A stretch of DNA of 7,163 nt from an uncultured Hyphomicrobiales bacterium (GTDB taxonomy: Bacteria > Pseudomonadota > Alphaproteobacteria > Rhizobiales > Beijerinckiaceae): NCBI GenBank assembly GCA_903918155.1, contig CAIXDD010000412.1, forward strand, positions 1-7,163. The letters are read 5' to 3'. Shown here piece by piece: positions 1 to 5,258 of the stretch. Numbering within the stretch: the stretch's first letter is position 1; every line of letters starts with the position of its first letter. A program made the translations under genes and the position numbers. The notes beneath the pieces were generated by a model that made no database searches, was not told where the DNA came from, and was given only the letters and a program-made list of their open reading frames with translations.

Positions 1-78
1 AAGCCGCTCAGAGACGCCATGCCTGGCAACCACGTGCTCCACACAGGCACGGCGACGTGCGGGGCTTAGAAGTTTCCC
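1..78 (-). CDS. IS3-family transposase OrfB, N-terminal start (partial, made by -1 frameshift)
   Basis: In the -1 frame relative to orfA, the sequence stays open from the slippery heptamer to the window edge. It encodes GKLLSPARRR followed by ACVEHVVARHGVSERL, the characteristic opening of IS3-family OrfB just after the OrfA/OrfB junction. OrfB carries the DDE integrase core (rve domain), which would lie further left, outside the window. There is no good independent start with a ribosome binding site here; the nearest candidate is an internal GTG. Expression as a frameshifted OrfAB fusion is therefore the likely route. The orfA stop (TAA at 66-68) lies two codons after the heptamer, as expected for such a site. 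Only 26 codons are visible, so intactness cannot be judged. Confidence 0.8.
16..53. repeat. Inverted repeat downstream of the frameshift site
   Basis: GCCATGCCTG at 16-25 and CAGGCACGGC at 44-53 are complementary over 10 positions, one as G-U in the minus-strand RNA, with an 18-nt loop. A competing 5-bp hairpin, GCACG (47-51) with CGTGC (56-60) around a 4-nt loop, shares one arm. The structure lies inside orfB coding sequence, 3' of the slippery heptamer. It is therefore a candidate stimulator of frameshifting, although the 18-nt distance to the larger stem is longer than is typical. Confidence 0.45.
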
Positions 79-344
79 CGTGCAGCCTCTTTCAAAATCA
101 GCTTCTCGATCGTCAGATCTGATACCGCTCGGCGAAGGCGATTGTTCTCGGCCTCAAGCTCTTTAAGCCGTTTCACCTGATCGCCTTTCAGGCCGCCATA
201 TTCTGATCGCCAGCGATAATAAGTAACTTCCGTCACGCCTATCGATCTCACAGCCTCAACAACTGGCCGCCCCTGTGCTGTGAGAACTTCCACCTGCCGA
301 AGTTTGGCGACGATCTCTTCCGCCTTGTGCCTTTTCCCAGCCAT
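66..344 (-). CDS. IS3-family transposase OrfA (helix-turn-helix, leucine-zipper protein)
   Basis: OrfA is the DNA-binding, regulatory part of the IS3 transposase; fused to OrfB by frameshifting it forms the active OrfAB. The protein is about 92 residues, a normal OrfA length. Its N-terminal half has the helix-turn-helix pattern of the family, with the recognition region ending in TYYRWRSEYGG. The C-terminal half is a heptad-like coiled coil rich in Leu (VKRLKELEAENNRLRR), used for oligomerisation. It ends EAARGNF, the usual OrfA tail. I prefer the ATG at 344 over the one at 350, because GGAGGA at 351-356 is 6 nt from the first and abuts the second. No frameshift or stop disrupts it, so it may be functional if the rest of the element is. 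Confidence 0.9.
   Translation of the reverse strand: MAGKRHKAEEIVAKLRQVEVLTAQGRPVVEAVRSIGVTEVTYYRWRSEYGGLKGDQVKRLKELEAENNRLRRAVSDLTIEKLILKEAARGNF
72..78 (-). promoter_or_regulatory. Programmed -1 ribosomal frameshift site (G GGA AAC)
   Basis: On the minus strand, in the orfA frame, the sequence reads G GGA AAC TTC TAA. GGGAAAC is a perfect X XXY YYZ heptamer that lets both tRNAs re-pair after slipping back one base. The -1 frame is exactly the orfB frame. A possible stimulatory structure follows: arms 44-53 and 16-25 can form a 10-bp stem with one G-U pair. A shorter hairpin (47-51 with 56-60) begins 11 nt after the heptamer. Confidence 0.75.
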
Positions 345-403
345 GCGCATTCCTCCTCAAGGCTCATAAGCCATACATCAGGGAGGACCACTTTTCAGGG
401 GGC

Positions 404-852
404 AGGCCAAGGATCAACTTGACCTTCGTCACCTGTGACCAAGTTGCGATGATCAGGTCGGAAACCTGAAATGCAGGGCTGACCTCGTTCAGTGCGTCCC
501 GAAATTCAGGTGTCAGAGCCTTTTTCAGAAATCGGACAAGTGGATTAACCAGACGTGGGAGATCGGGCTTCCCGAATGTCTGGACATCCGGGCTGTCGAA
601 ATAATCGCAAATGATGAGGCCGAGAACGCCCTCGGCGTCGCGAGGATCGCCAGCATATCCGTCAATCCTGAGCCTTTGGGCACCTTCACCGCTCTGGTAG
701 AATGCGCGATCGACGGCATCAAGCTCTCCCGCCTCGGTCAACCGTTCGGTCATGCGGTCGAAAAAGGCTTCGACCATCATGATACCGCTTGCGTCGGCTT
801 CTCGTCGAATGTCGGCCATTAGATCCTGATGGTACTCTTCAAGCTGGCTCAC
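404..852 (-). pseudogene. AIPR-family (abortive infection phage resistance) protein, N-terminal fragment cut by the IS
   Basis: The surviving frame encodes about 147 host residues and then runs into the IS, adding roughly 14 IS-derived residues before a TGA at 364-366. The fragment resembles the start of AIPR proteins as I know them. It opens MSQLEEYHQDLMADI, has the hallmark RIDGY at 62-66, a hydrophobic LGLIICDY strand at 77-84, and ends SPAFQVSDLIIATWSQVTKVKLI. Intact family members run to several hundred residues, so most of the protein is missing. The start is a GTG at 850-852, supported by a strong GGGGAGGA 5 nt upstream and by the expected N-terminus. It overlaps the upstream nuclease-like gene by 14 nt, indicating translational coupling. 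By hand count, 421-600 is 53% G+C (96/180), below its neighbours. AIPR proteins are linked to phage resistance; this copy is almost certainly non-functional. Confidence 0.8.
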
Positions 853-1137
853 GCCGATCCTCCCCTATCATTCCGGTCAGGATGCTTTCCCACTCGACGC
901 GGAAACGCTCGCAGTCCAACAGCGCGAGACGGTACGAGATTTCGGACACGCCGAGGGGAACTGGCGCGGTGATGCGCGGGAAGCCCGAGACTACCTGGTG
1001 GAAAAGCGGATCCGACGCGACCCACCTCCACCCCGAATAATCATGCAAGGGATCGTATCCGGCGTCGGCGAGGCGCAGTTCCCATTCATTGAGCATTGCC
1101 GGCGCCTTTTCCTCGATCAACTGACCGATCGCCCGGT
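839..1137 (-). pseudogene. PD-(D/E)XK-motif (DUF4420-like) protein, C-terminal fragment
   Basis: This minus-strand frame ends at a TGA (839-841) and overlaps the AIPR start by 14 nt. Its last ~100 residues (from RAIGQLIEEK) look like the C-terminal end of DUF4420 proteins: a helix with ELRLADAGYD, then FHQVVSGFPRIT, then PLGVSEISYRLALLDCERF. DUF4420 proteins carry a restriction-endonuclease-like fold and are commonly encoded next to AIPR genes, Z1-domain ATPases and DNA methyltransferases. The open frame continues to 1261, but upstream of about 1120-1150 it reads antisense to a TRAP permease, so the N-terminal part and the nuclease core are gone. No start codon of its own is convincing. The family call rests on remembered sequence patterns and on the neighbour; the truncation is clear from the sequence. 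G+C (62-67% on two counted lines) is higher than in the AIPR fragment. Confidence 0.6.
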
Positions 1138-1658
1138 TCGTCTTCAACGAGCTGACCTGGAGGGACATCCTCGATTGCGCGACGACGACCGTGCGGTTTA
1201 CGGCGCAGATCCTCATCATCCTCGCCTGCGCCGGCGTCTTCTCCTGGCTGCTCACCGTCAATCAGGTGCCGGCGACGCTGGTGGAATGGATCCGCTATCT
1301 CGAGCTTTCCGCCTGGCAATTCCTGCTCGTGGTGAACATCCTCCTCCTTCTGGTGGGATGTTTTCTCGATCCGCTGTCGGCGATTCTCCTTCTCACGCCG
1401 CTGCTCGTCCCCATCGCAAAGGCGTTGCAGATCGACACGGTGCATTTCGGCATCGTGTTCATGGTGAACCTTGCGATCGGCCTGTTTCATCCGCCTTTCG
1501 GCATCAATATATTCGTGGCCCAGACGGTGCTCGGCATCGATCTCAAGACGATCTATCGCGGCATCCTGCCCTTCGTCGGCCTCTATCTCATCGCGCTGGT
1601 CATCATCACCTATGTTCCCAAACTGTCGCTTGTGCTCGTGCAGATGATCCTGGGGTGA
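1137..1658 (+). pseudogene. dctM: TRAP transporter large permease DctM, C-terminal fragment
   Basis: The frame encodes the last ~173 residues of a DctM-type permease, the membrane protein that, with DctQ and a periplasmic binding protein, imports organic acids using a sodium or proton gradient. Family features are the NELTWRDIL entry to a helix, a membrane segment ILIILACAGVFSWLL, the GCFLDPLSAILLLTPLLVP motif, IGLFHPPFGINIFVA and a final helix near LYLIALVIITYV. Complete DctM proteins are about 425 residues, so the first ~250 are missing. In frame, the sequence opens only after a TGA at 1122-1124, and similarity begins about 1137-1150. A GTG at 1191 could in principle start a shorter product, but it has no clear ribosome binding site and would lack most of the pore. 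No dctQ or dctP gene is present. I regard it as a dead remnant whose 5' part was replaced by the defence-gene segment. Confidence 0.85.
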
Positions 1659-1851
1659 CGCGCGGCTCATGTGGGGGCTCGTCGCGCTTTCAGGCGCGCG
1701 GGAGCGTGCGAAGCGCAATGATCTTTCTCGCGCCCGGGTCTCCTATTGCGCTTCCGGACTTTTGAGATTCCGCCTATGATCGATGATGCCGGCTAAGTGA
1801 ATCGCCGGGCGGAGCAAACGGCGAAAAAAGCCGATGGCGGGGAGGAATCGC
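1659..1851 (+). promoter_or_regulatory. Intergenic leader of the ABC operon, probable promoter region
   Basis: This is about 190 bp with no gene I can support, and it is the only sizeable gap ahead of the five-gene operon. A TATGAT (1775-1780) could be a -10 box, but no convincing TTGACA-like element lies 16-18 bp upstream. ATGATCGATGAT at 1776-1787 is a short direct repeat around CG. A ribosome binding site GGAGGA (1841-1846) precedes the ATG at 1852. I saw no TPP riboswitch-like sequence, despite the THI5-like binding protein, and no clear intrinsic terminator for the dctM remnant. Confidence 0.35.
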
Positions 1852-2850
1852 ATGGCGAAGGGACGAACGGGCCGGATCATGGCCTTCGCAATTCTGGCGC
1901 TTGGGTTCATGTCCCTTGACCATGCGGCTCTCGCTCAGGCGCGAAAGATCGAAACGCCGAAACTCACGATCGGCCTGTCGGTCAACGATTCAACTTTCCT
2001 GCCTGTCTATCTCGCCGACGTCGCCGATTTTTACAAACAGGAAGGCTTGAACGTGAACGTTCTGGCGTTTCGCGGCGGCTCTGACCTGACCCGCGCGCTG
2101 GTGGCGCGGTCCGTGCACATCGGCGTTGCGGCGCCGACCAGTGTGCTGGCGGCCATTTCCGCTGGCGAAGACGTGCGCGTGTTCTATGGCGGCTTCGTGC
2201 AAACGCCGTTCTTCTGGTTCGCTGCGCCGCCCATCAAGTCCATGTTGGAGGCGAAGGGCAAGCGCATGGGCATTACGCGGTTCGGCTCCTCCACCGATGC
2301 GCTCACCCGTTTCGCCCTCGCGAAAGCCGGCCTCGACGCGAAGGACGTGCGCATCGTGCAGGGCGGCGGATCGGCCGAACGGCTTGCTGCGATGGACAGC
2401 AAGCAGATCGACATCGGCATTTTCACCTGGCCGCATAATTTCGCGGCGGAGGATCGCGGCTATATTCTCATCCAGAAGCAAAGCGACCTGATGAAGGACT
2501 TTCCCATTCAGTCGTTTTTCGCGATGAAGCCGTTTCTGGAGTCCAATCCGGAGACGGTGCGCGCCGTCCTTCGCGCCTTTGTGAAAGGCGTGCGGTTGGC
2601 GCGCGCCGACAAGGCCCTGTCCGTGCGGACGCTGGTCGCCCGCGCCGGTCTTGAGGAGCAATATGCCGGCCGGGCCTATGATCAATTGATCGACGGCTGG
2701 CGCGAGGATGGCCTGCTTGCCAGCGAAGAAGGCATGAAAAGCTTCTTCGACATGGCGATCGCGTCCGGCGACGTGACGGAACATTGGCCCAGAGAAAAAT
2801 ATTGGGACGGACGCTTCGCTGCGACCTTCGATCAATGGAAGCCGAATTGA
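1852..2850 (+). CDS. ABC transporter periplasmic substrate-binding protein, NMT1/THI5-like (NitT/TauT type)
   Basis: This is the predicted periplasmic receptor that captures the transporter's substrate and delivers it to the two permeases encoded downstream. The 332-residue product has a Sec signal peptide: basic MAKGRTGR, hydrophobic core IMAFAILALGFM, and a likely signal peptidase I cut after ALA (residues 26-28). The mature part opens KLTIGLSVNDSTFLPVYLADVADFYKQEGL, the usual first strand and helix of NMT1/SsuA-like proteins. It continues with RALVARSVHIGVAAPTSVLAAISAGEDV and the inter-lobe GITRFGSSTDALTRFAL, matching the fold's ligand-binding loops. An in-frame ATG at 1834 would add six residues, but GGAGGA at 1841-1846 lies 5 nt before 1852, which I prefer. 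Relatives bind nitrate, taurine, sulfonates, aromatics, pyrimidines or vitamin precursors; nothing here fixes the ligand. It is followed after 4 nt by the ATPase gene. Confidence 0.88.
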   Translation: MAKGRTGRIMAFAILALGFMSLDHAALAQARKIETPKLTIGLSVNDSTFLPVYLADVADFYKQEGLNVNVLAFRGGSDLTRALVARSVHIGVAAPTSVLAAISAGEDVRVFYGGFVQTPFFWFAAPPIKSMLEAKGKRMGITRFGSSTDALTRFALAKAGLDAKDVRIVQGGGSAERLAAMDSKQIDIGIFTWPHNFAAEDRGYILIQKQSDLMKDFPIQSFFAMKPFLESNPETVRAVLRAFVKGVRLARADKALSVRTLVARAGLEEQYAGRAYDQLIDGWREDGLLASEEGMKSFFDMAIASGDVTEHWPREKYWDGRFAATFDQWKPN

Positions 2851-2854
2851 GCCG

Positions 2855-3649
2855 ATGGGTCAGATAGAAATCCGCGATCTTTCGATCGAATATAAAAAAC
2901 CCAAGAGCGACGAAACTTTCGTCGCCGTGGAGAAGGTCAGCCTGTCTCTGCGACAAGGCTCGTTCGTCACCATCGTCGGGTCGAGCGGGTGCGGCAAGAG
3001 CACGCTGCTTCTTGCGATCGCCGGTCTCATCCCTTATGCGTCCGGCTCGATCGAGGTGGGCGGCCGCAAGGTTTCGGGGCCCGGTCGCGAGCGCGCCATG
3101 GTGTTTCAGGACGCCTCGCTTCTGCCTTGGCGCACCGTGCATGGAAACGTGCGGTTCGGTCTTGAGCTGCAGCGCTGGAAGCGCGACGACATCGACGAGC
3201 GCGCGAGCCGCTATGTGCGCATGGTCGGTCTCGGCGCCTTCGCCAATTACCATCCCCACCAGCTGTCGGGCGGCATGCGCCAGCGGGTGAATATCGCCCG
3301 CGCGCTCGCCGTCGATCCTGACGTTCTTCTCATGGACGAGCCTTTCGGCGCCCTTGATGCGCAGACCCGCGAAGTGATGGGCGGCGAATTGTTGCGCATC
3401 TGGGAGCGCGATAAAAAGACGGCGATCTTCGTCACCCACGCGATTGATGAAGCGATCATGCTGGGGGACGAAGTCGTGGTCATGGGTCGCAATCCGGGCC
3501 ATGTCCGCGCCGTCGTGCGCATTGATCTGCCGCGCCCGCGAACGCCTGAAATGCTCGATAGCGAGGCATTTCTCGCCTATCGACGCCAGCTGCGGGAATA
3601 TATCGCTGCGGATCTGGTCGCCCTGCAAATGATCGAGGGAGTCGTCTGA
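2855..3649 (+). CDS. ABC transporter ATP-binding protein (NitT/TauT/SsuB type)
   Basis: This is the cytoplasmic ATPase that powers import through the two permeases. All nucleotide-binding motifs are present in the 264-residue product: Walker A GSSGCGKST (42-50), Q-loop with Q85 in MVFQDASLLPW, signature LSGGMRQR (137-144), Walker B VLLMDEP (157-163) with the catalytic Glu at 162, D-loop GALD (165-168) and H-loop His195 in FVTHAIDEA. The short form and the LSGGMRQR-type signature are typical of the nitrate/taurine/sulfonate branch. The C-terminal tail ends in a helical extension without a regulatory domain. The gene starts 4 nt after the binding-protein stop with only a weak GGAAG (2837-2841) upstream, suggesting coupled translation. 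Its stop overlaps the next start as TGATG (3647-3651). It looks fully active; the substrate is set by its partners. Confidence 0.95.
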   Translation: MGQIEIRDLSIEYKKPKSDETFVAVEKVSLSLRQGSFVTIVGSSGCGKSTLLLAIAGLIPYASGSIEVGGRKVSGPGRERAMVFQDASLLPWRTVHGNVRFGLELQRWKRDDIDERASRYVRMVGLGAFANYHPHQLSGGMRQRVNIARALAVDPDVLLMDEPFGALDAQTREVMGGELLRIWERDKKTAIFVTHAIDEAIMLGDEVVVMGRNPGHVRAVVRIDLPRPRTPEMLDSEAFLAYRRQLREYIAADLVALQMIEGVV

Positions 3650-4476
3650 TGCGCGAGGCGCAGCTTTCCGCGCCCGCACTCTCCGCGATCGGCCTTCGAA
3701 AGCGGCTGGCCGCATTCGTGGATGGATATCGGGACGCCGGAGTCTCGACGCTCGCGGTCGTGGCTTTCCTACTGCTCTGGGAAGCGGCGGCGTCGTGGGA
3801 TTGGATCAATATCCGATATTCCAGCAAGCCGAGCGCTGTCTGGTCCGCAGCCATTCAAGTCTGGCGGACGGATGATTTTCTGCTCCATGCCGGGGTCAGC
3901 TTCGCCGCTTTCGCATCCGGATTCGCCATGGCGCTCGCCGTCGGCGTTCCGCTTGGCCTTTATCTCGGCGTCTCGCGTCGCGCCCGATTGTTCCTTGAGC
4001 CGCCGCTCATGGCGCTCTATACGGCGCCGCGTCTCGCGCTTCTGCCGATCCTCATCGTCTGGCTGGGCATCGGTCTCGCCTCCAAGGTGGCGATCGTCTT
4101 TCTTGGCGCAGTCTTCCCGATTCTCGTCAACACATTGGCGGGGGTGCGCTCGTCCGACAATCGCCTGATCGTGGCGGCGCGCGCATTCGGGGCCACGAAG
4201 ACGGATATTTTTCTGAAAATTCTGGTGCCGGGTTGCCTGCCCGCCATTCTCATGGGCGTTCGTCTGGGCGTGGGGCGGGGCGTTCTTTCGGTCGTCGTCG
4301 GCGAAATGTTCGTCTCGCAGGCGGGCATTGGGTATCAGATCATGACCTATGGGCAAGGCATGCGCTTTGATCGCCTGCTCGTCTACGCCTTCGCGATCAG
4401 CCTGTTCGGTTACGCGCTCACCGTCAGCGTGCGCATGATGGAGAACCGCTTCCGAAACTGGAGGCCGGCGGCATGA
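3649..4476 (+). CDS. ABC transporter permease 1 (BPD_transp_1, NitT/TauT type)
   Basis: This is the inner-membrane channel subunit, 275 residues. After a ~30-residue cytoplasmic N-terminus come predicted membrane helices near 33-50, 84-106, 128-141, 145-165, 200-220 and 245-262. The cytoplasmic EAA loop that docks on the ATPase is clear at about 177-199 (ARAFGATKTDIFLKILVPGCLP), with the conserved Gly-Ala and Leu/Val-Pro positions. The segment TAPRLALLPILIVWLGIG is typical of nitrate/taurine permeases. The start ATG shares its A with the stop of the ATPase gene, and the stop overlaps the next permease start. The N-terminal extension is somewhat longer than in the second permease. Most NitT/TauT systems use one permease as a homodimer; here two different genes suggest a heterodimeric channel. 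Confidence 0.93.
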   Translation: MREAQLSAPALSAIGLRKRLAAFVDGYRDAGVSTLAVVAFLLLWEAAASWDWINIRYSSKPSAVWSAAIQVWRTDDFLLHAGVSFAAFASGFAMALAVGVPLGLYLGVSRRARLFLEPPLMALYTAPRLALLPILIVWLGIGLASKVAIVFLGAVFPILVNTLAGVRSSDNRLIVAARAFGATKTDIFLKILVPGCLPAILMGVRLGVGRGVLSVVVGEMFVSQAGIGYQIMTYGQGMRFDRLLVYAFAISLFGYALTVSVRMMENRFRNWRPAA

Positions 4477-5258
4477 TGAGCCTGTGGCGGCGCAATCAAA
4501 CTCTCCTCTGCGCGCTATTCTCATTCGCGCTCATTCTGCTCGTCTGGCAGATGGCCGTGGACCTAGGTTGGATCAAGGCGTTCTTCGTCTCCACGCCGAT
4601 CCGGGTGTCCCTTGAGATCGTCCGGCAATTGAACACGGGCGAGCTGATCGAGAACATGCGCGTGAGCCTTTATGAGTTTTTCGTCGGCCTTGCGCTGGCG
4701 GTGCTCGTAGGAGGCGCGCTTGGCGTGCTCGCAAGTTGGTCGCGCACGTTTGAACATGTGCTCGAACCTTTCATCTGGTTCAAATATTCTTCGCCGACGA
4801 TCGCCTTCTATCCCATGTTCGTGGCCTGGCTGGGACTGGGCGAGCCCACGATCATCGCCATCGCCTTTCTCTTCGCGATGACGCCGATCTATGCGAACAC
4901 GCTTTCGGGCATCAAGAACGCGGATCCGGACCTGACCCGAGCGGCCATTGCGTTCGGCGCGAACCGGCGCGACCTTTTCCTCAAGGTCCAATTGCCCGGC
5001 TCCGTGCCGATCCTCATCGCGGGTCTTCGCCTGTCGGTCGGGCGCGCGCTCACCGGCGTGATCGCCGCGGAATTGTTCGGCGCGACCGCCGGCCTTGGGT
5101 TCAGCATCGCTTATTGGGGCCAGAAATTGCGCACGACGGAGATGATGGCGTCGCTCATCGTGGTCGTCCTCCTCGGCGTCGTCTTCACGCAAAGCTTGTC
5201 GGCGCTCGAGACGCGTGTCGACGCATGGCGCACAGGGCCGGGGCGGGAGCAGGAATGA
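4473..5258 (+). CDS. ABC transporter permease 2 (BPD_transp_1, NitT/TauT type)
   Basis: This is the second inner-membrane subunit, 261 residues, clearly homologous to the preceding permease but diverged. Shared blocks include VAWLGLG near 117-123, the EAA loop at about 157-179 (AIAFGANRRDLFLKVQLPGSVP) and GLRLSVGRALTGVIAAELF near 184-202. Predicted helices lie near 10-30, 66-87, 104-121, 125-144, 180-200 and 224-242. It starts at an ATGATGA overlap. The ATG at 4473 is favoured over 4476 because TGGAGG at 4459-4464 sits 8 nt away. Its stop overlaps the SDR start as ATGA (5255-5258). The retained EAA loops in both permeases suggest each contacts one ATPase of the dimer. Nothing looks truncated or frameshifted. 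Confidence 0.93.
   Translation: MMSLWRRNQTLLCALFSFALILLVWQMAVDLGWIKAFFVSTPIRVSLEIVRQLNTGELIENMRVSLYEFFVGLALAVLVGGALGVLASWSRTFEHVLEPFIWFKYSSPTIAFYPMFVAWLGLGEPTIIAIAFLFAMTPIYANTLSGIKNADPDLTRAAIAFGANRRDLFLKVQLPGSVPILIAGLRLSVGRALTGVIAAELFGATAGLGFSIAYWGQKLRTTEMMASLIVVVLLGVVFTQSLSALETRVDAWRTGPGREQE

Larger units (their letters stand above)
1..409 (-). mobile_element. IS3-family insertion sequence, one end and orfA/start of orfB (partial)
   Basis: This is one end of an IS3-family element, transcribed leftwards and cut by the window edge. It holds a complete orfA, a -1 frameshift site and the first 26 codons of orfB. The outer end is placed just beyond a CA dinucleotide at 403-404 or 408-409. Read on the minus strand this gives a terminal TG followed by a C-rich tract (TGCCCCCTGAAAAGTGG), the form expected of an IS3-family inverted repeat. 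The placement agrees with the point where AIPR-family similarity stops in the interrupted host gene. The other inverted repeat and any target-site duplication lie outside the window, so the exact end and the IS group are unresolved. About 54-59 nt separate the IS end from the orfA ribosome binding site. Confidence 0.85.

Noticed and set aside
1191..1658. DctM fragment as a functional short gene starting at GTG 1191
   Set aside because: Recognisable DctM sequence continues upstream in frame to about 1137, no ribosome binding site precedes the GTG, and more than half the transporter is missing.
1684..1700. CGCGC-TTTCAG-GCGCG hairpin after dctM as an intrinsic terminator
   Set aside because: The stem is only five base pairs with no following T-tract; similar short GC hairpins arise by chance here.
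998..1765. Plus-strand open frame of 255 codons across the junction
   Set aside because: It overlaps recognisable DctM and DUF4420-like sequence in other frames, is rich in Arg/Pro/His and has no family features.
1659..1851. TPP (thi-box) riboswitch ahead of the THI5-like binding protein
   Set aside because: The conserved thi-box sequence blocks are not visible. The leader is short and has no strong structured domain, so a thiamine-precursor role is not supported.
2468..3715. Long minus-strand open frame (415 codons) opposite the ATPase gene
   Set aside because: It lies antisense to an ATPase with every canonical motif, and its translation is Arg/His/Ala-rich low-information sequence. Long antisense frames are expected opposite GC-rich genes.
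5114..5254. Upstream in-frame extension of the SDR start
   Set aside because: It would overlap permease 2 by about 145 nt and add residues before the canonical SDR N-terminus. The ATG at 5255 has a ribosome binding site and a typical ATGA overlap.
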